From Sceloporus undulatus (lineage: Eukaryota; Chordata; Lepidosauria; Squamata; Phrynosomatidae), in assembly GCF_019175285.1 (NCBI RefSeq), contig NC_056527.1, positions 115,882,248-115,946,247 on the forward strand: 64,000 bases of DNA, given 5' to 3'. Positions 55,563 to 64,000 of the stretch are shown here, piece by piece. The position numbers were made by a program, and so were the translations under genes. The number at the start of each line of letters is the position of its first letter. The first letter of the stretch is position 1. The notes under the pieces were generated by a model. That model was given only the letters and a program-made list of their open reading frames with translations. It made no database searches and was not told the DNA's origin.

Positions 55563-56507
55563 CAAAAAGTGAAGTACATTTGGCACCCCTGTGAACTTAT
55601 CATCACTCAGAGAACTGGGTCAAGAGTAAACATAAAGGAAACTCACTAACTCTTTATGGCCCTTTCATGGTACTAAGATCTCCCGTGGGAGGAGAGAGAA
55701 CCTGGGACATTTTGCAAGCAAACACAAAAGTGGGGCAGCACAGGATTATTTGTGCCAAACTGGAACAGCTGGAGGGTGTGCAGTCCTGACAGTCAAGACA
55801 AAAAGAGGAATACTGAAGATTAAATAGCTAGTAGGGACCACTCTTCCGTTTTGCCCATCGTGCTCCTGTGAGAAGACATAACCGTTCCACCATCTCCATT
55901 GCCTCTTGAAATCAATTCAAGCCACTGTGAGGAGCAGGTGAGACTATACAAAGTAAATAATTTAATTTACACAAGCCAGCTGAGTCACATCTTTGAGCTG
56001 AAGACAACTTCAGTATCATCATGAGCAACAACAAAGGTTCTGAGCACTTGGAGTCATTATTGACCAACCAACCCCATGACTTTCCCAACTCTAAATCTGC
56101 CAACCACACAGAAGTCCTCCTGAATGTGAGCAGAACTGATTCATCCTCAGATCTTCTCACCAGTCAGTATCCCTTCCTTGGCTGAAGAAGCCCCTTGTGT
56201 CCCAAAGAAAAGTCTGGGCAGATGGTTGGAGCCAAAGATGGAGATAAACATCTACAGAAAATGACGGGTGGCTTGGAGTGATAGTTGTCTGGAAAGTGTT
56301 GAACTTTGTGCATGCCAGAAAGTAAATGGGTGAACAGACCATTGGAGAATGACATGGATTTAGGGTTTGGGTTTTTTGTATGCATGAAGTAACCTCTTCT
56401 CCCCTTTCATCCTTACTTCCATGCCAATGTTGTTGCTGATTATGATACTGAAGTTTTCAAAATGGTGGCTAAAACCATGGATCTTGTTGGCACTCCTAAC
56501 TAAAGTC
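55563..56507. other. Stretch without supported gene
   Basis: One relative of the 6955-7870 repeat at 55690-55790; otherwise nothing recognised. Confidence 0.4.
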
Positions 56508-56722
56508 TGTTGTTGTTGCTGCCTTCTAGTTATTTCTGATTTATGGTGAATCTAAAGCAACCTGATCATGGGTTTTTCTTGGCACGTTTTGTTCAGAGTG
56601 GGATTGCCATTGCCATCTTCTGAGGCTAAGTGTGACTTGCCCAGGGTCACTCAGTGGGTTTACATTGCTGAGCCAGGATTTGAACCTTGTTTGCCAGAGT
56701 CAGGGTTCAAACCATTATACCA
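56508..56722 (-). mobile_element. tRNA-headed SINE
   Basis: GTTGTTGTTGCTGCCTTC, TTCTTGGCACGTTTTGTTCA, head complement at 56690-56722. Confidence 0.8.
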
Positions 56723-57231
56723 AGCAAATTAAAGCAAAACTACTGAATCAATTGTTGGATTCCTTCACTCAGAATTGGCTTTATATCAGTGCCAGCCAGG
56801 GTTGTGATGTTGTCACATTTATCACATGATCCCTGTCTGACTGGTTGGAATAATTTAAGGAAGGAAGGAAGGCAGAGGCGTGTGATGCCAGAGCCGTAGT
56901 GAGTTGGGGAATGGCAGAGATGAACAACAAAGACAGAGACGTGGATCTTGTTGGTCAGAGATGGGAAGCATCCCTCCAGATGTTACTGGATTGCAACTCC
57001 CATCAACGCTAGCCAGCAGAGCCAGTGGTGAGGAATGCTAGAAAGTGTAATGCAACAACATCCGGTGGGCAGCAGTTAGAGATTGCAGTTGCAGTTTGAC
57101 ACCTTGATCCCTTGAGTTGTGCAAAAATAAAGCAGAAGGACAAATTTCATGAAAACCTCACTACTGGCAAAACAAAAACATTCCGTTGTGCCAATTTGAA
57201 GGGAACAATTTGACAAGTGGACCTGGCGTTT

Positions 57232-57260
57232 GGTTTGGTTTGGTTTGGTTTGGTTTTTTG
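57232..57260. repeat. GGTTT microsatellite
   Basis: Five tandem GGTTT units. Confidence 0.85.
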
Positions 57261-57611
57261 GTGATATCATCATGCGTCCTGTTCTGATTGGCTCCGTCAA
57301 GAAGCTCATTGGGAGCAAAGGCAAAGCTTCCTGCCCTTGCTCCAAATGAACTTAATGATATATTTCCGAAATGTCAAAATATTTGCGCTCCCTCCCGAAA
57401 TGTTCCTTGTATGATGAGCCAAAGGACAAAACATCCCAGGAAGCCTCTGGTTTAAGTTAACAACCTGTTCTAGCAAGGAAATTGGCCATTCTTTTCATGC
57501 GGGGGTGGGCAGGTTGTGGCCCTCCAGGCTATTTTGGAGCCTCCCAGGTTCTCTGAATTGCTCTCTTTCTGGCAAAAATAAAAACCAAAACAGCAATTGC
57601 CTCTCCACAGA

Positions 57612-57710
57612 GGCTGCATCCGAACTGCAGAAATAATCCACTTCAATTGCCATGGCTCCATGCCAATTATAGGAATTGTAGTTTTCTGTGAAACTACAAC
57701 AAGTTTCCTG
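57612..57710. mobile_element. Palindromic MITE (family A), left half
   Basis: GGCTGCATCCGAACTGCAG and AATTGTAGTTTTCTGTGAA. Confidence 0.65.
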
Positions 57711-57811
57711 TGCAGAAAACACTGTTTCCAGCACACATTTTTCTCTGCAGAATAATTGGTCTTCAATACTTTGGGATGTTTGAATACAGGGAGATTAGTG
57801 TGGAGAAATGC

Positions 57812-57990
57812 AATGGGGCCTTGGCATCTGCTGGGTTTTCATTCTAAGACCCCCATGAATACCAAAATCTGTGGCTGCTCAAATCCCATTACATTCAGTG
57901 GAGTAGTGGAATGGTGCCTCTTATATAAAATGGCAAAATTAAGATTTGCTTTTTGGGAATATATATAGTCATGGATGCTTGAATCTAGTT
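57812..57990. mobile_element. Tigger-like MITE, partial
   Basis: Same family as 38752-38990 (CCTTGGCATCTGCTGG, CCTCTTATATAAAATGGC); both ends worn. Confidence 0.6.
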
Positions 57991-58046
57991 GGCAGTGGCT
58001 ATTGTTGATATAGAGGTCAGAGTAAAAGGAGAGGTGCCTGATATAG

Positions 58047-58238
58047 GTCCAGTCTACACTGCAGGATTAATGCAGTTTGACACCGCTTTAACTGCCACGG
58101 CTCCATCCTTTGAAATCCTGGAAGCTCTCAGACAGAGAAGGCTAAATATCTCACCAAACTACAAATCCTAGAATTCCATGGCCTTGGGCCTTGGCAGTTA
58201 AAGCAGGGTCAAAACGAATTATTTCTGTGGTGCAGATT
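58047..58238. mobile_element. Palindromic MITE (family A)
   Basis: CAGTCTACACTGCAGGATTA to TTATTTCTGTGGTGCAGA. Confidence 0.78.
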
Positions 58239-59085
58239 AGTTCATAGACAGTGACCATCACATTGCAAGCAGCGTCCATTCACAAAATACTTGTTGGTGC
58301 TGAGAATCTCAGTCCTGGTTAAGCTAATTGGCACATGTCATGATTTTAAAAAAATAAAATACAGACCTTTATCATGATTCAGAGTTCAGGAGATAAAGTC
58401 AAACCACTCAATGAGTTATAACTCAGTTTGTCAGTCATGTGTGTCCAAGTTGCTGCTAATGCTGATGTCCCAACCAAACAGGCTGCATAATGAGGTGGCA
58501 ATGCCACATTCCCTAACCAGCCTTACTCAAGCTGGCACCTTCCAAGGGCATTCAACTCAAGCACCCATCATCCCCTCCTAGGCTGGTAGTGCTGGGAGTT
58601 GGAGTCCAGCCTCTTTTGGTCGTGACATCCAGCACTTGAGCACTCCCGGACTGAGCAAAACCCGATGTCACCTTTTGCAATTTTGTTGTTACTTGTGAGA
58701 AGAAAAGAAAAGAAAAACCTGGGGAAAGAAATATTTGCAAAGACTAAGGAATGCAAGGCAGGCTGGTACAGAGCATGTGTGTTCATAAAACCTTCTGCTC
58801 CTCCCAATTCCCTTCTTTTCAATTATGCATAGGTGAAAATTAGCCCAGCTGCCACTCTTTGCTATCTATCTATCCATCTATTTCATGTTTATTCAATCCC
58901 TCGCTCTATCTCTGCCACATCTATTCCTTCACACCTCCCTTTCTGTATCTCCCTGTGAGGCCACCACCCATGAAGGAGATGCAGGTGGTCTTGCTTTGGA
59001 GCCTACCCTCTGTTCCTCCGATCTTTGGGGGTTTTCTTTTTCCACTGGGGGGGAGTTAAGGAAGGATGAGGAAGGCACGGATGTG

Positions 59086-59094
59086 TATAAATAG
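59086..59094 (+). promoter_or_regulatory. TATA box of the lipoxygenase gene
   Basis: TATAAATAG, 148 bp upstream of the first candidate ATG. It places transcription start near 59117, so the open frame upstream of it (from 59066) is not translated leader. Confidence 0.65.
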
Positions 59095-59233
59095 AAGACA
59101 GGTCTGTAGGAGGCACCTGCTGGATGTGGACGAGAGAGGAGAAGGTGGAGCTTTGACTTCACACCTTGCTCTGCTGCTTAGAGGCATCTGGGCGTATCCA
59201 ACTCAAAGGGAGACAAGCCGGTTTCTAGAGACA

Positions 59234-59521
59234 ATGTTTGCCTCCACAGCACATCATGCTTATAAGGCAAGCTCCCCAACGAACTTTTCTGGTCTCTACT
59301 CGGCCCAGTCTCCCAACAGCTTGGACGTGGGCAGGATGGAACCTACTGAACTCTTCTACAACAAATCCAACCAGCCAGTGGTCTACAAGGTTCAAGTGAC
59401 CACCGGGAAGGGTCTCCTAACCGGGACCTTTGACTCCATCTCCATCACCTTGGTGGGCACCAATGGGGAGAGCCCCAAGTACCTTCTGAACCGGGTGGGC
59501 ACCAGCTGTGCTCAAGGATGG
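59234..59521 (+). CDS. ALOXE3: Lipoxygenase first coding exon (ALOXE3-like), PLAT domain start; gene continues past the window
   Basis: This is 96 codons in phase 0, ending at TGG followed by the donor GTAAGG. The PLAT/LH2 domain begins near residue 49 ([20 protein letters not shown], then [10 protein letters not shown]), which matches the first exon of mammalian ALOXE3 and ALOX12B. In mammals ALOXE3 is an epidermal hydroperoxide isomerase working after ALOX12B in ceramide and barrier lipid metabolism; the PLAT domain binds membranes and Ca. The catalytic iron-binding domain lies in later exons, not seen in the remaining 4.5 kb. Position next to HES7 in the same orientation favours ALOXE3. 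The ATG at 59234 leaves an unusual leader of about 48 residues before the domain; an in-frame ATG at 59336 would give a shorter one of about 14. The TATA box places both downstream of transcription start. Confidence 0.8.
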
Positions 59522-59642
59522 GTAAGGCTTGGGTCTGGGGTTCAAGCAGATGGGAGGGCTGTTGGGAGGGATTGCTACCTCAAAAATGTCTAATAATGTT
59601 GGTTAAAAATAATAACAGAGGTGTAGTGTTTTAAGTGTCAAG

Positions 59643-59873
59643 AACTAGTGTGGCATAGTGATTTGAGTGTTGGACTGTGGATCTGGAGACCAGAGTTTAA
59701 TTCCTGGCTTGGCCATGAAACCCACTGGGTGGACCTTGGGCAAGTCACACTCTCTCAGCCTCAGGAAGGCAATGGCAAACCTCTTCTGAACAAATCTTGC
59801 CAAGAAAACCACCTGATAAGGTTGCCTTAGGGTCACCATAAGTCAGCAACAACTTGAAGGCACAACAACAACA
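59643..59873 (+). mobile_element. tRNA-headed SINE with BovB-like tail, in lipoxygenase intron 1
   Basis: TGGCATAGTGATTTGAGTGT to GAAGGCACAACAACAACAGC; complete. Confidence 0.88.
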
Positions 59874-59879
59874 GCAAAT

Positions 59880-60285
59880 GGCAAAGTCTTTTGAGTGTTG
59901 GACTAAGAGGACCAGGGTTCAGATCCATGCTCAGTCATGGAAACCCATTCGGTGCCACTGGAGGTCCATCTCCGGCTATTGCTACACTGCAGAATTAATG
60001 CAGTTTGACACGGTTTTAACTATCATGGCTTCATCCTGTGGAATCCTGGGATTTATAATTTGTTGTAGCACCATTGCTCTCTGGCAGAGGCACTTTAATA
60101 TCGCACAAAACTACATATTCCAGAATTCCATAGTATTGAGCCATTGCCGTTCAAGTGGTGTCAAACTGCATTAATTCTGCAGATGAACAGATCTTGCCAA
60201 GAAAACCCCATTATAAGTTTGCCTTAGAGATGCCATATGTTGGAAACAACTTGAAGGCACACAATAACAACAACAACAACAAGCA
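59880..60285 (+). mobile_element. SINE split by a palindromic MITE
   Basis: The head lies at 59880-59965 and the body/tail at 60184-60285 (CTTGCCAAGAAAACCCCA, GAAGGCACACAATAACAAC). Confidence 0.75.
59977..60183. mobile_element. Palindromic MITE (family A) nested in a SINE
   Basis: TTGCTACACTGCAGAATTAA to GCATTAATTCTGCAG. Confidence 0.8.
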
Positions 60286-60395
60286 GCCTTATTTTCTCAG
60301 CCCTATGACAGGCTGGCTAACAATCATAGTTGACTTGAGTGCACACAACAACAAGACCAACACCAATTATAATGTGCTATTTGATACATGGAAAA

Positions 60396-60396
<1 letters not shown>

Positions 60397-60426
<30 letters not shown>
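60397..60426. repeat. ATT microsatellite
   Basis: About ten ATT units. Confidence 0.95.
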
Positions 60427-60487
60427 GTTTAAGAATGTTTCCTCCAAATTTGGGGACGTTACCAATGATAACTGGCAACTTTCATTC

Positions 60488-60722
60488 AGAGCCAGCTTGG
60501 TGCAGTAGTCTGTGCATTGGACACTCACTCTGAAGACCAGGGTTTGCATCCAGGCTCATCCATGGAAACCCATGGGGGACCTTGGGGAAGTCACACTCTC
60601 TCAACCTCAGAGGATGGCAATGGCAAACTCCCATGAATAATTGTTCCCAAGAAAATCCCATGACAGGTTCATTTTTGGATCGCCATATGTCAGAAATGAC
60701 TTCACAGCACACAACAACAACA
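60488..60722 (+). mobile_element. tRNA-headed SINE with BovB-like tail
   Basis: AGCCAGCTTGGTGCAGTAGT to CACAGCACACAACAACAACA. Confidence 0.85.
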
Positions 60723-61355
60723 GAATGGTGAGACTACTCCAGATTTTTAAAGTGACTATCCAACTTGCAGATTTTTTAGAGGAGGTCAGGCAGATGGGAT
60801 AGTTTCTTACAGTTTGGTCTAAAACCCAGAGAAGATTCAATCACCCACTGACAAAGACGTTACCACCCACTACTGAATAAATCCCACTGGGGTTTTCATG
60901 TTGGTGGCATGTCAGGTTTTACTCTGATCTCTAGGCCTTAAAATATCTTCAGGACCTTGGAGAGCTCATTCAGCATGCAAACTAAGCCCTGGAGTGGATT
61001 CACTGCCCCTCTGACATGGGAGGTACCAACCTCCCCCAGAGTAAAAGCCTTGTAGACCTGGTGTTTCAAGTGCAAGGAATCCACCCCGAAGTCATGAGCT
61101 TTTGGGCTGCACCAAATTCAGCTGCAATCTTATCCACTAGGACTCAGATCAATGGTTTTCAGACTAGTCTGCTTGTCTTTGGACATTGTCGCACAATACC
61201 ATAGAATGTCCTTTTGCAAAATGGGAATGTTTTTAAGAAGTAGAGAGAGACCATTTTAAGCCAATGAATGTTCTAGGGGAAAAAGGGAAGCTTTAACAGG
61301 ATGGGAATAGGAATTGCAAACCCACCCACTCTCTGGTCCAGGGAAACTTGTCTGT

Positions 61356-61573
61356 ATGTGTGTCCAAGTCACTTCTTGACTTTTAGTGACCCCACTAATA
61401 TGGTAGGCCTTTCCTAGGCAAGGAATACTCAGAGATGGTTTGCCATTACCTTCCTCTGAAATATAGCCTACAGCATTCCTTGTATTTCTTGATGGTTCAC
61501 CATCCAAGTACTAACCAGGCCTGATCCTGCTTAACTTCCAGAATCAAATGGTATCTGGTGACTTTGGGGCATT
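61356..61573 (-). mobile_element. 5S-rRNA-derived SINE
   Basis: Complement of the 5S core: CACCATCCAAGTACTAACCA, GGCCTGATCCTGCTTAACTT. Confidence 0.82.
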
Positions 61574-61687
61574 TCACTTACTCCTGTATAAATGCACATA
61601 AAACTGCAGCTTTCAGCCTGAAGAATCAGGATCACTCCTCAAATTATTACATGTAACTGAACTGAAAAGCCAGTGGTTTGAACTGGT

Positions 61688-61927
61688 TTTACAATTGAAC
61701 TGTAAAGTGTAGTGCTTTGAGTGTTGGACTAGGACTCTGGAGACCTGGATTCGTATCTCCACTAGGCCATAGAAATGTAGTGGGTGACCTTGGGCATGTA
61801 ACACTCTCTCAGTCACAGAAGAAGGCAAAGGCAACCCCCCCATGAACACATCTTGCCAAGACAACCCTGTCATTGATTTCCTTTAGGGTCACCATAAGTT
61901 GGAACCACTTGAATTAAACAACAACAA
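61688..61927 (+). mobile_element. tRNA-headed SINE with BovB-like tail
   Basis: GTAGTGCTTTGAGTGTTGGA, CCTTTAGGGTCACCATAAGT, AACAACAACAATT. Confidence 0.85.
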
Positions 61928-62100
61928 TTAAATTTTGCAACAGACAGTCTCAGGAGGTGGTGGGCTCTCCCTTCCTGGAGGATTGACACAAAACATCCAT
62001 CAGAGAGGCTGCAACTGTGTTGTCATGGCATGTGCTGCAATGTGCAGAGGGCTGAGCTAGATTACCTCTAGGAACTCTTCCAATTTTACAGTTCTGTTTT
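61928..62100 (+). mobile_element. CR1-like LINE 3' end
   Basis: GGTGGTGGGCTCTCCCTTCC, GGAACTCTTCCAATTTTACA. Confidence 0.55.
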
Positions 62101-62756
62101 TCTTGTCACTCCTGTCCAAGCTCATTTGCCCATGTAGCTCAGATGGGTGGGCAGGCTATGGGAAGATGTTGAAACAAAAGGCAGAGCTTGGGGGGGGGGT
62201 TCCAGTGTTACTGCCAACCTTGGAAAAGTTATCCTTAACTGTTGGTGACCCCCATATCATTGGGGAGGTGGGTCTGCTCCAGGTTTTAGTGCAAACTTTG
62301 AAGGGCCGTCTGAAGTGCTGGTTTTGGGGAGAGAGTTTGACATCTTGAAGATTTCTGCCAGGGCATGGATGGGATTCTGGAAACTGTAGTCTTGCTGTTA
62401 ATTCATCTTAGAGATTTAGGAAAAATCCAATTTTTAGACTTACAAAAGCTCGATTTTGAAAGAGCATGACTGGAATGCATTATCACTAGGTTCTTAAGAG
62501 ATAAACCCAACATTGCAAAAATGCATTGACCATATCTACAGACTGCAGTTGGTTGGCAGGTCTCTGCACATGACTTGATTCTCAGCCCGATTATCTTGAT
62601 GACAGGCAGGTGACACGAGGATGCATTGAGTCAACAGCAATGTAGGCTGCTGTTTTACATCATGCCAAGCTAATAATCTGTCTGTTGCCTATGACAGAGA
62701 GGCTGGTCTTCTTCTGAGCAGCCAAAGTAAAGCTGAGCTTAACTATAGGAAATATC

Positions 62757-62870
62757 ACTGTTATAGCACTATTATTCCCTTTTAACGGCTATGGCTGCCT
62801 CCTGTGGAATTCTGGGGTTTGTAGTTTAGTGAGGCTTAAGAGCTTTCTGGCTGAGGATTCTAAATGTCCT
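62757..62870. mobile_element. Palindromic MITE (family A), left half
   Basis: TGTGGAATTCTGGGGTTTGT and GTTTAGTGAGGCTTAAGAGC. Confidence 0.55.
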
Positions 62871-63248
62871 TCCCAGTTTTATTGCACCTGTTTCCACCCA
62901 GATTCTGCACCAAAAGTCTGTGCTGTTCCCCAGCCCTCCACCACCATCTCAATGTTAATACTGCTTTGAAAAATCCAGCTAGGCAGAGGATGAGAAGGAA
63001 ATGGAGGATTAGATGGACATAAAAAGACTTTGTTAACTGAGCTATGCCTGTATCAACCAGCCATTTATACCTTGCTTGGGCATCTTTTACTTCTTATATA
63101 CAGTATTTCCTCAGAGGAGGTTCCAAGGCAGCATTTATGCATCCTTCATTCCCAGTTTTATCATTACAACCCAAGGGCACCCATTAAGGTTCAAGGAAGC
63201 GTACCAACTGGAACTAGGGATTTTAGTGGTCTTTGCTCAACTCTAGGG

Positions 63249-63470
63249 AGGCATATCTACACTGTAGAAATAATGCAGCTTGATAGCACTTTAACTGCCA
63301 TGGTTCCATCCTAGAGAATTCTGGGGTTTGGTGTTTTGTGAGGCAGTAGCACTCTTTGGCAGAGAAGGCTAAAGACCTTGTAAAGCTACAAATCCAGGCA
63401 TTCCAGAAGATGGAGCTAGGGCACTTAAAGTAGTGCCAAACTGCATCATTTCTGCAGTGTAGATATTCCC
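63249..63470. mobile_element. Palindromic MITE (family A)
   Basis: AGGCATATCTACACTGTAG to CTGCAGTGTAGATATTCCC; both arms present. Confidence 0.82.
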
Positions 63471-63504
63471 TACAAAGGCAGGGAACTTCCACAAGCCTGA
63501 GGGT

Positions 63505-63596
63505 CAAAGCAAAACTACAAATCCCAGAACTCCATCACATTGATCCATGGCAAGTAAAACGACATCGAGCTGCATTAATTCAGCATTAATTCTAGA
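63505..63596. mobile_element. Palindromic MITE (family A), right half
   Basis: ACAAATCCCAGAACTCCATC to GCATTAATTCAGC. Confidence 0.6.
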
Positions 63597-64000
63597 TTGA
63601 TCCTAAGCTTCAGGAGACAAATGCCAGCTTTTTTGAACAGAGGAAACCCCACACAAAAGCTGAGAAACCACCAAACTGTATTGGGGTTAAAGGGATGTGG
63701 CCATTTGGGAGAGCAAGGAGGGGCAGGATCGGCCGCAGGGCTTCAGGTTCTGCACACCTTTGCTCTATGCTACACTTTTCAGCATTGAAATTGAGAGCTG
63801 TGGCTAACCTAGATCAGAAGGCAATTTTTATTTAATCTCTTTGATTCTCATTTTGGCTACTCCTCCTCCTCCTCACCCTTGATGCTTGTAGTCTGCAACA
63901 AGACTTTTCTGCCTTAAGGGAAGGCCACACCTGTTGAGCTTCAGCCTGTGGTGCAGCTGTTAGGAGAGGAGCTCAGCTAGGCAACACATAAATAAATCAA

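Noticed and set aside
10015-61927. Many tRNA-like A and B boxes (GTGGTTTGAG, GGTTCGAATCC)
   Set aside because: They are heads of SINEs with BovB-like tails and do not fold as complete tRNAs; only four tRNA genes qualify.

Overview
The window looks like nuclear DNA from a squamate reptile, most likely an iguanian lizard, though the species is inferred and not proven. The evidence is the repeat load: 5S-rRNA-derived SINEs of the 5S-Sauria type, tRNA-headed SINEs with a BovB-like tail, CR1 and L2-like LINE ends, L1 fragments, many hAT and mariner-type miniature elements, and intron-bearing vertebrate genes. There is one 400-base assembly gap (34756-35155).

Four protein-coding units are supported. 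(1) 1424-10845, minus strand: a four-exon HES/HER bHLH-Orange repressor ending in WRPWP, with a TATA box about 110 bp upstream of its ATG. (2) 35691-43086, plus strand: HES7, also four exons and ending in WRPWP. It has an 11-codon first exon, and its introns sit in the same phases as those of gene 1. (3) 48504-49850, minus strand: an intact 448-codon Harbinger-type (HARBI1/ALP1-like) transposase-derived gene in which two of the three catalytic acidic residues are glycine, which suggests a domesticated host gene. (4) 59234-59521, plus strand: the first coding exon of a lipoxygenase (ALOXE3-like) with a PLAT domain start and a TATA box. The rest of this gene lies beyond the window.

Four canonical tRNA genes are interspersed: Ser-CGA (minus), two identical Gly-GCC (minus) and Gln-CTG (plus). 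HES7 next to ALOXE3 in the same orientation, with tRNA genes nearby, matches human 17p13.1 as I know it. The first HES gene has no counterpart there that I know of. It is divergent from HES7, recalling the head-to-head her1/her7 and her5/her11 pairs of zebrafish.

Layout: 1-11 kb HES-like gene with repeat-filled introns; 11-35 kb intergenic, with a 900-bp polypyrimidine tract, three tRNA genes, an L2-like LINE and nested transposons; 35.7-43.1 kb HES7; 43-52 kb Harbinger-derived gene, a CpG-rich promoter-like block and tRNA-Gln; 52-59 kb repeats; 59-64 kb start of the lipoxygenase gene. The segmentation-clock-type repressors and the epidermal-type lipoxygenase are neighbours with no obvious shared pathway. 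The tRNA genes may act as chromatin boundaries between them, which is inference. Several hAT insertions keep readable 8-bp target-site duplications, so insertion order can be worked out in places.
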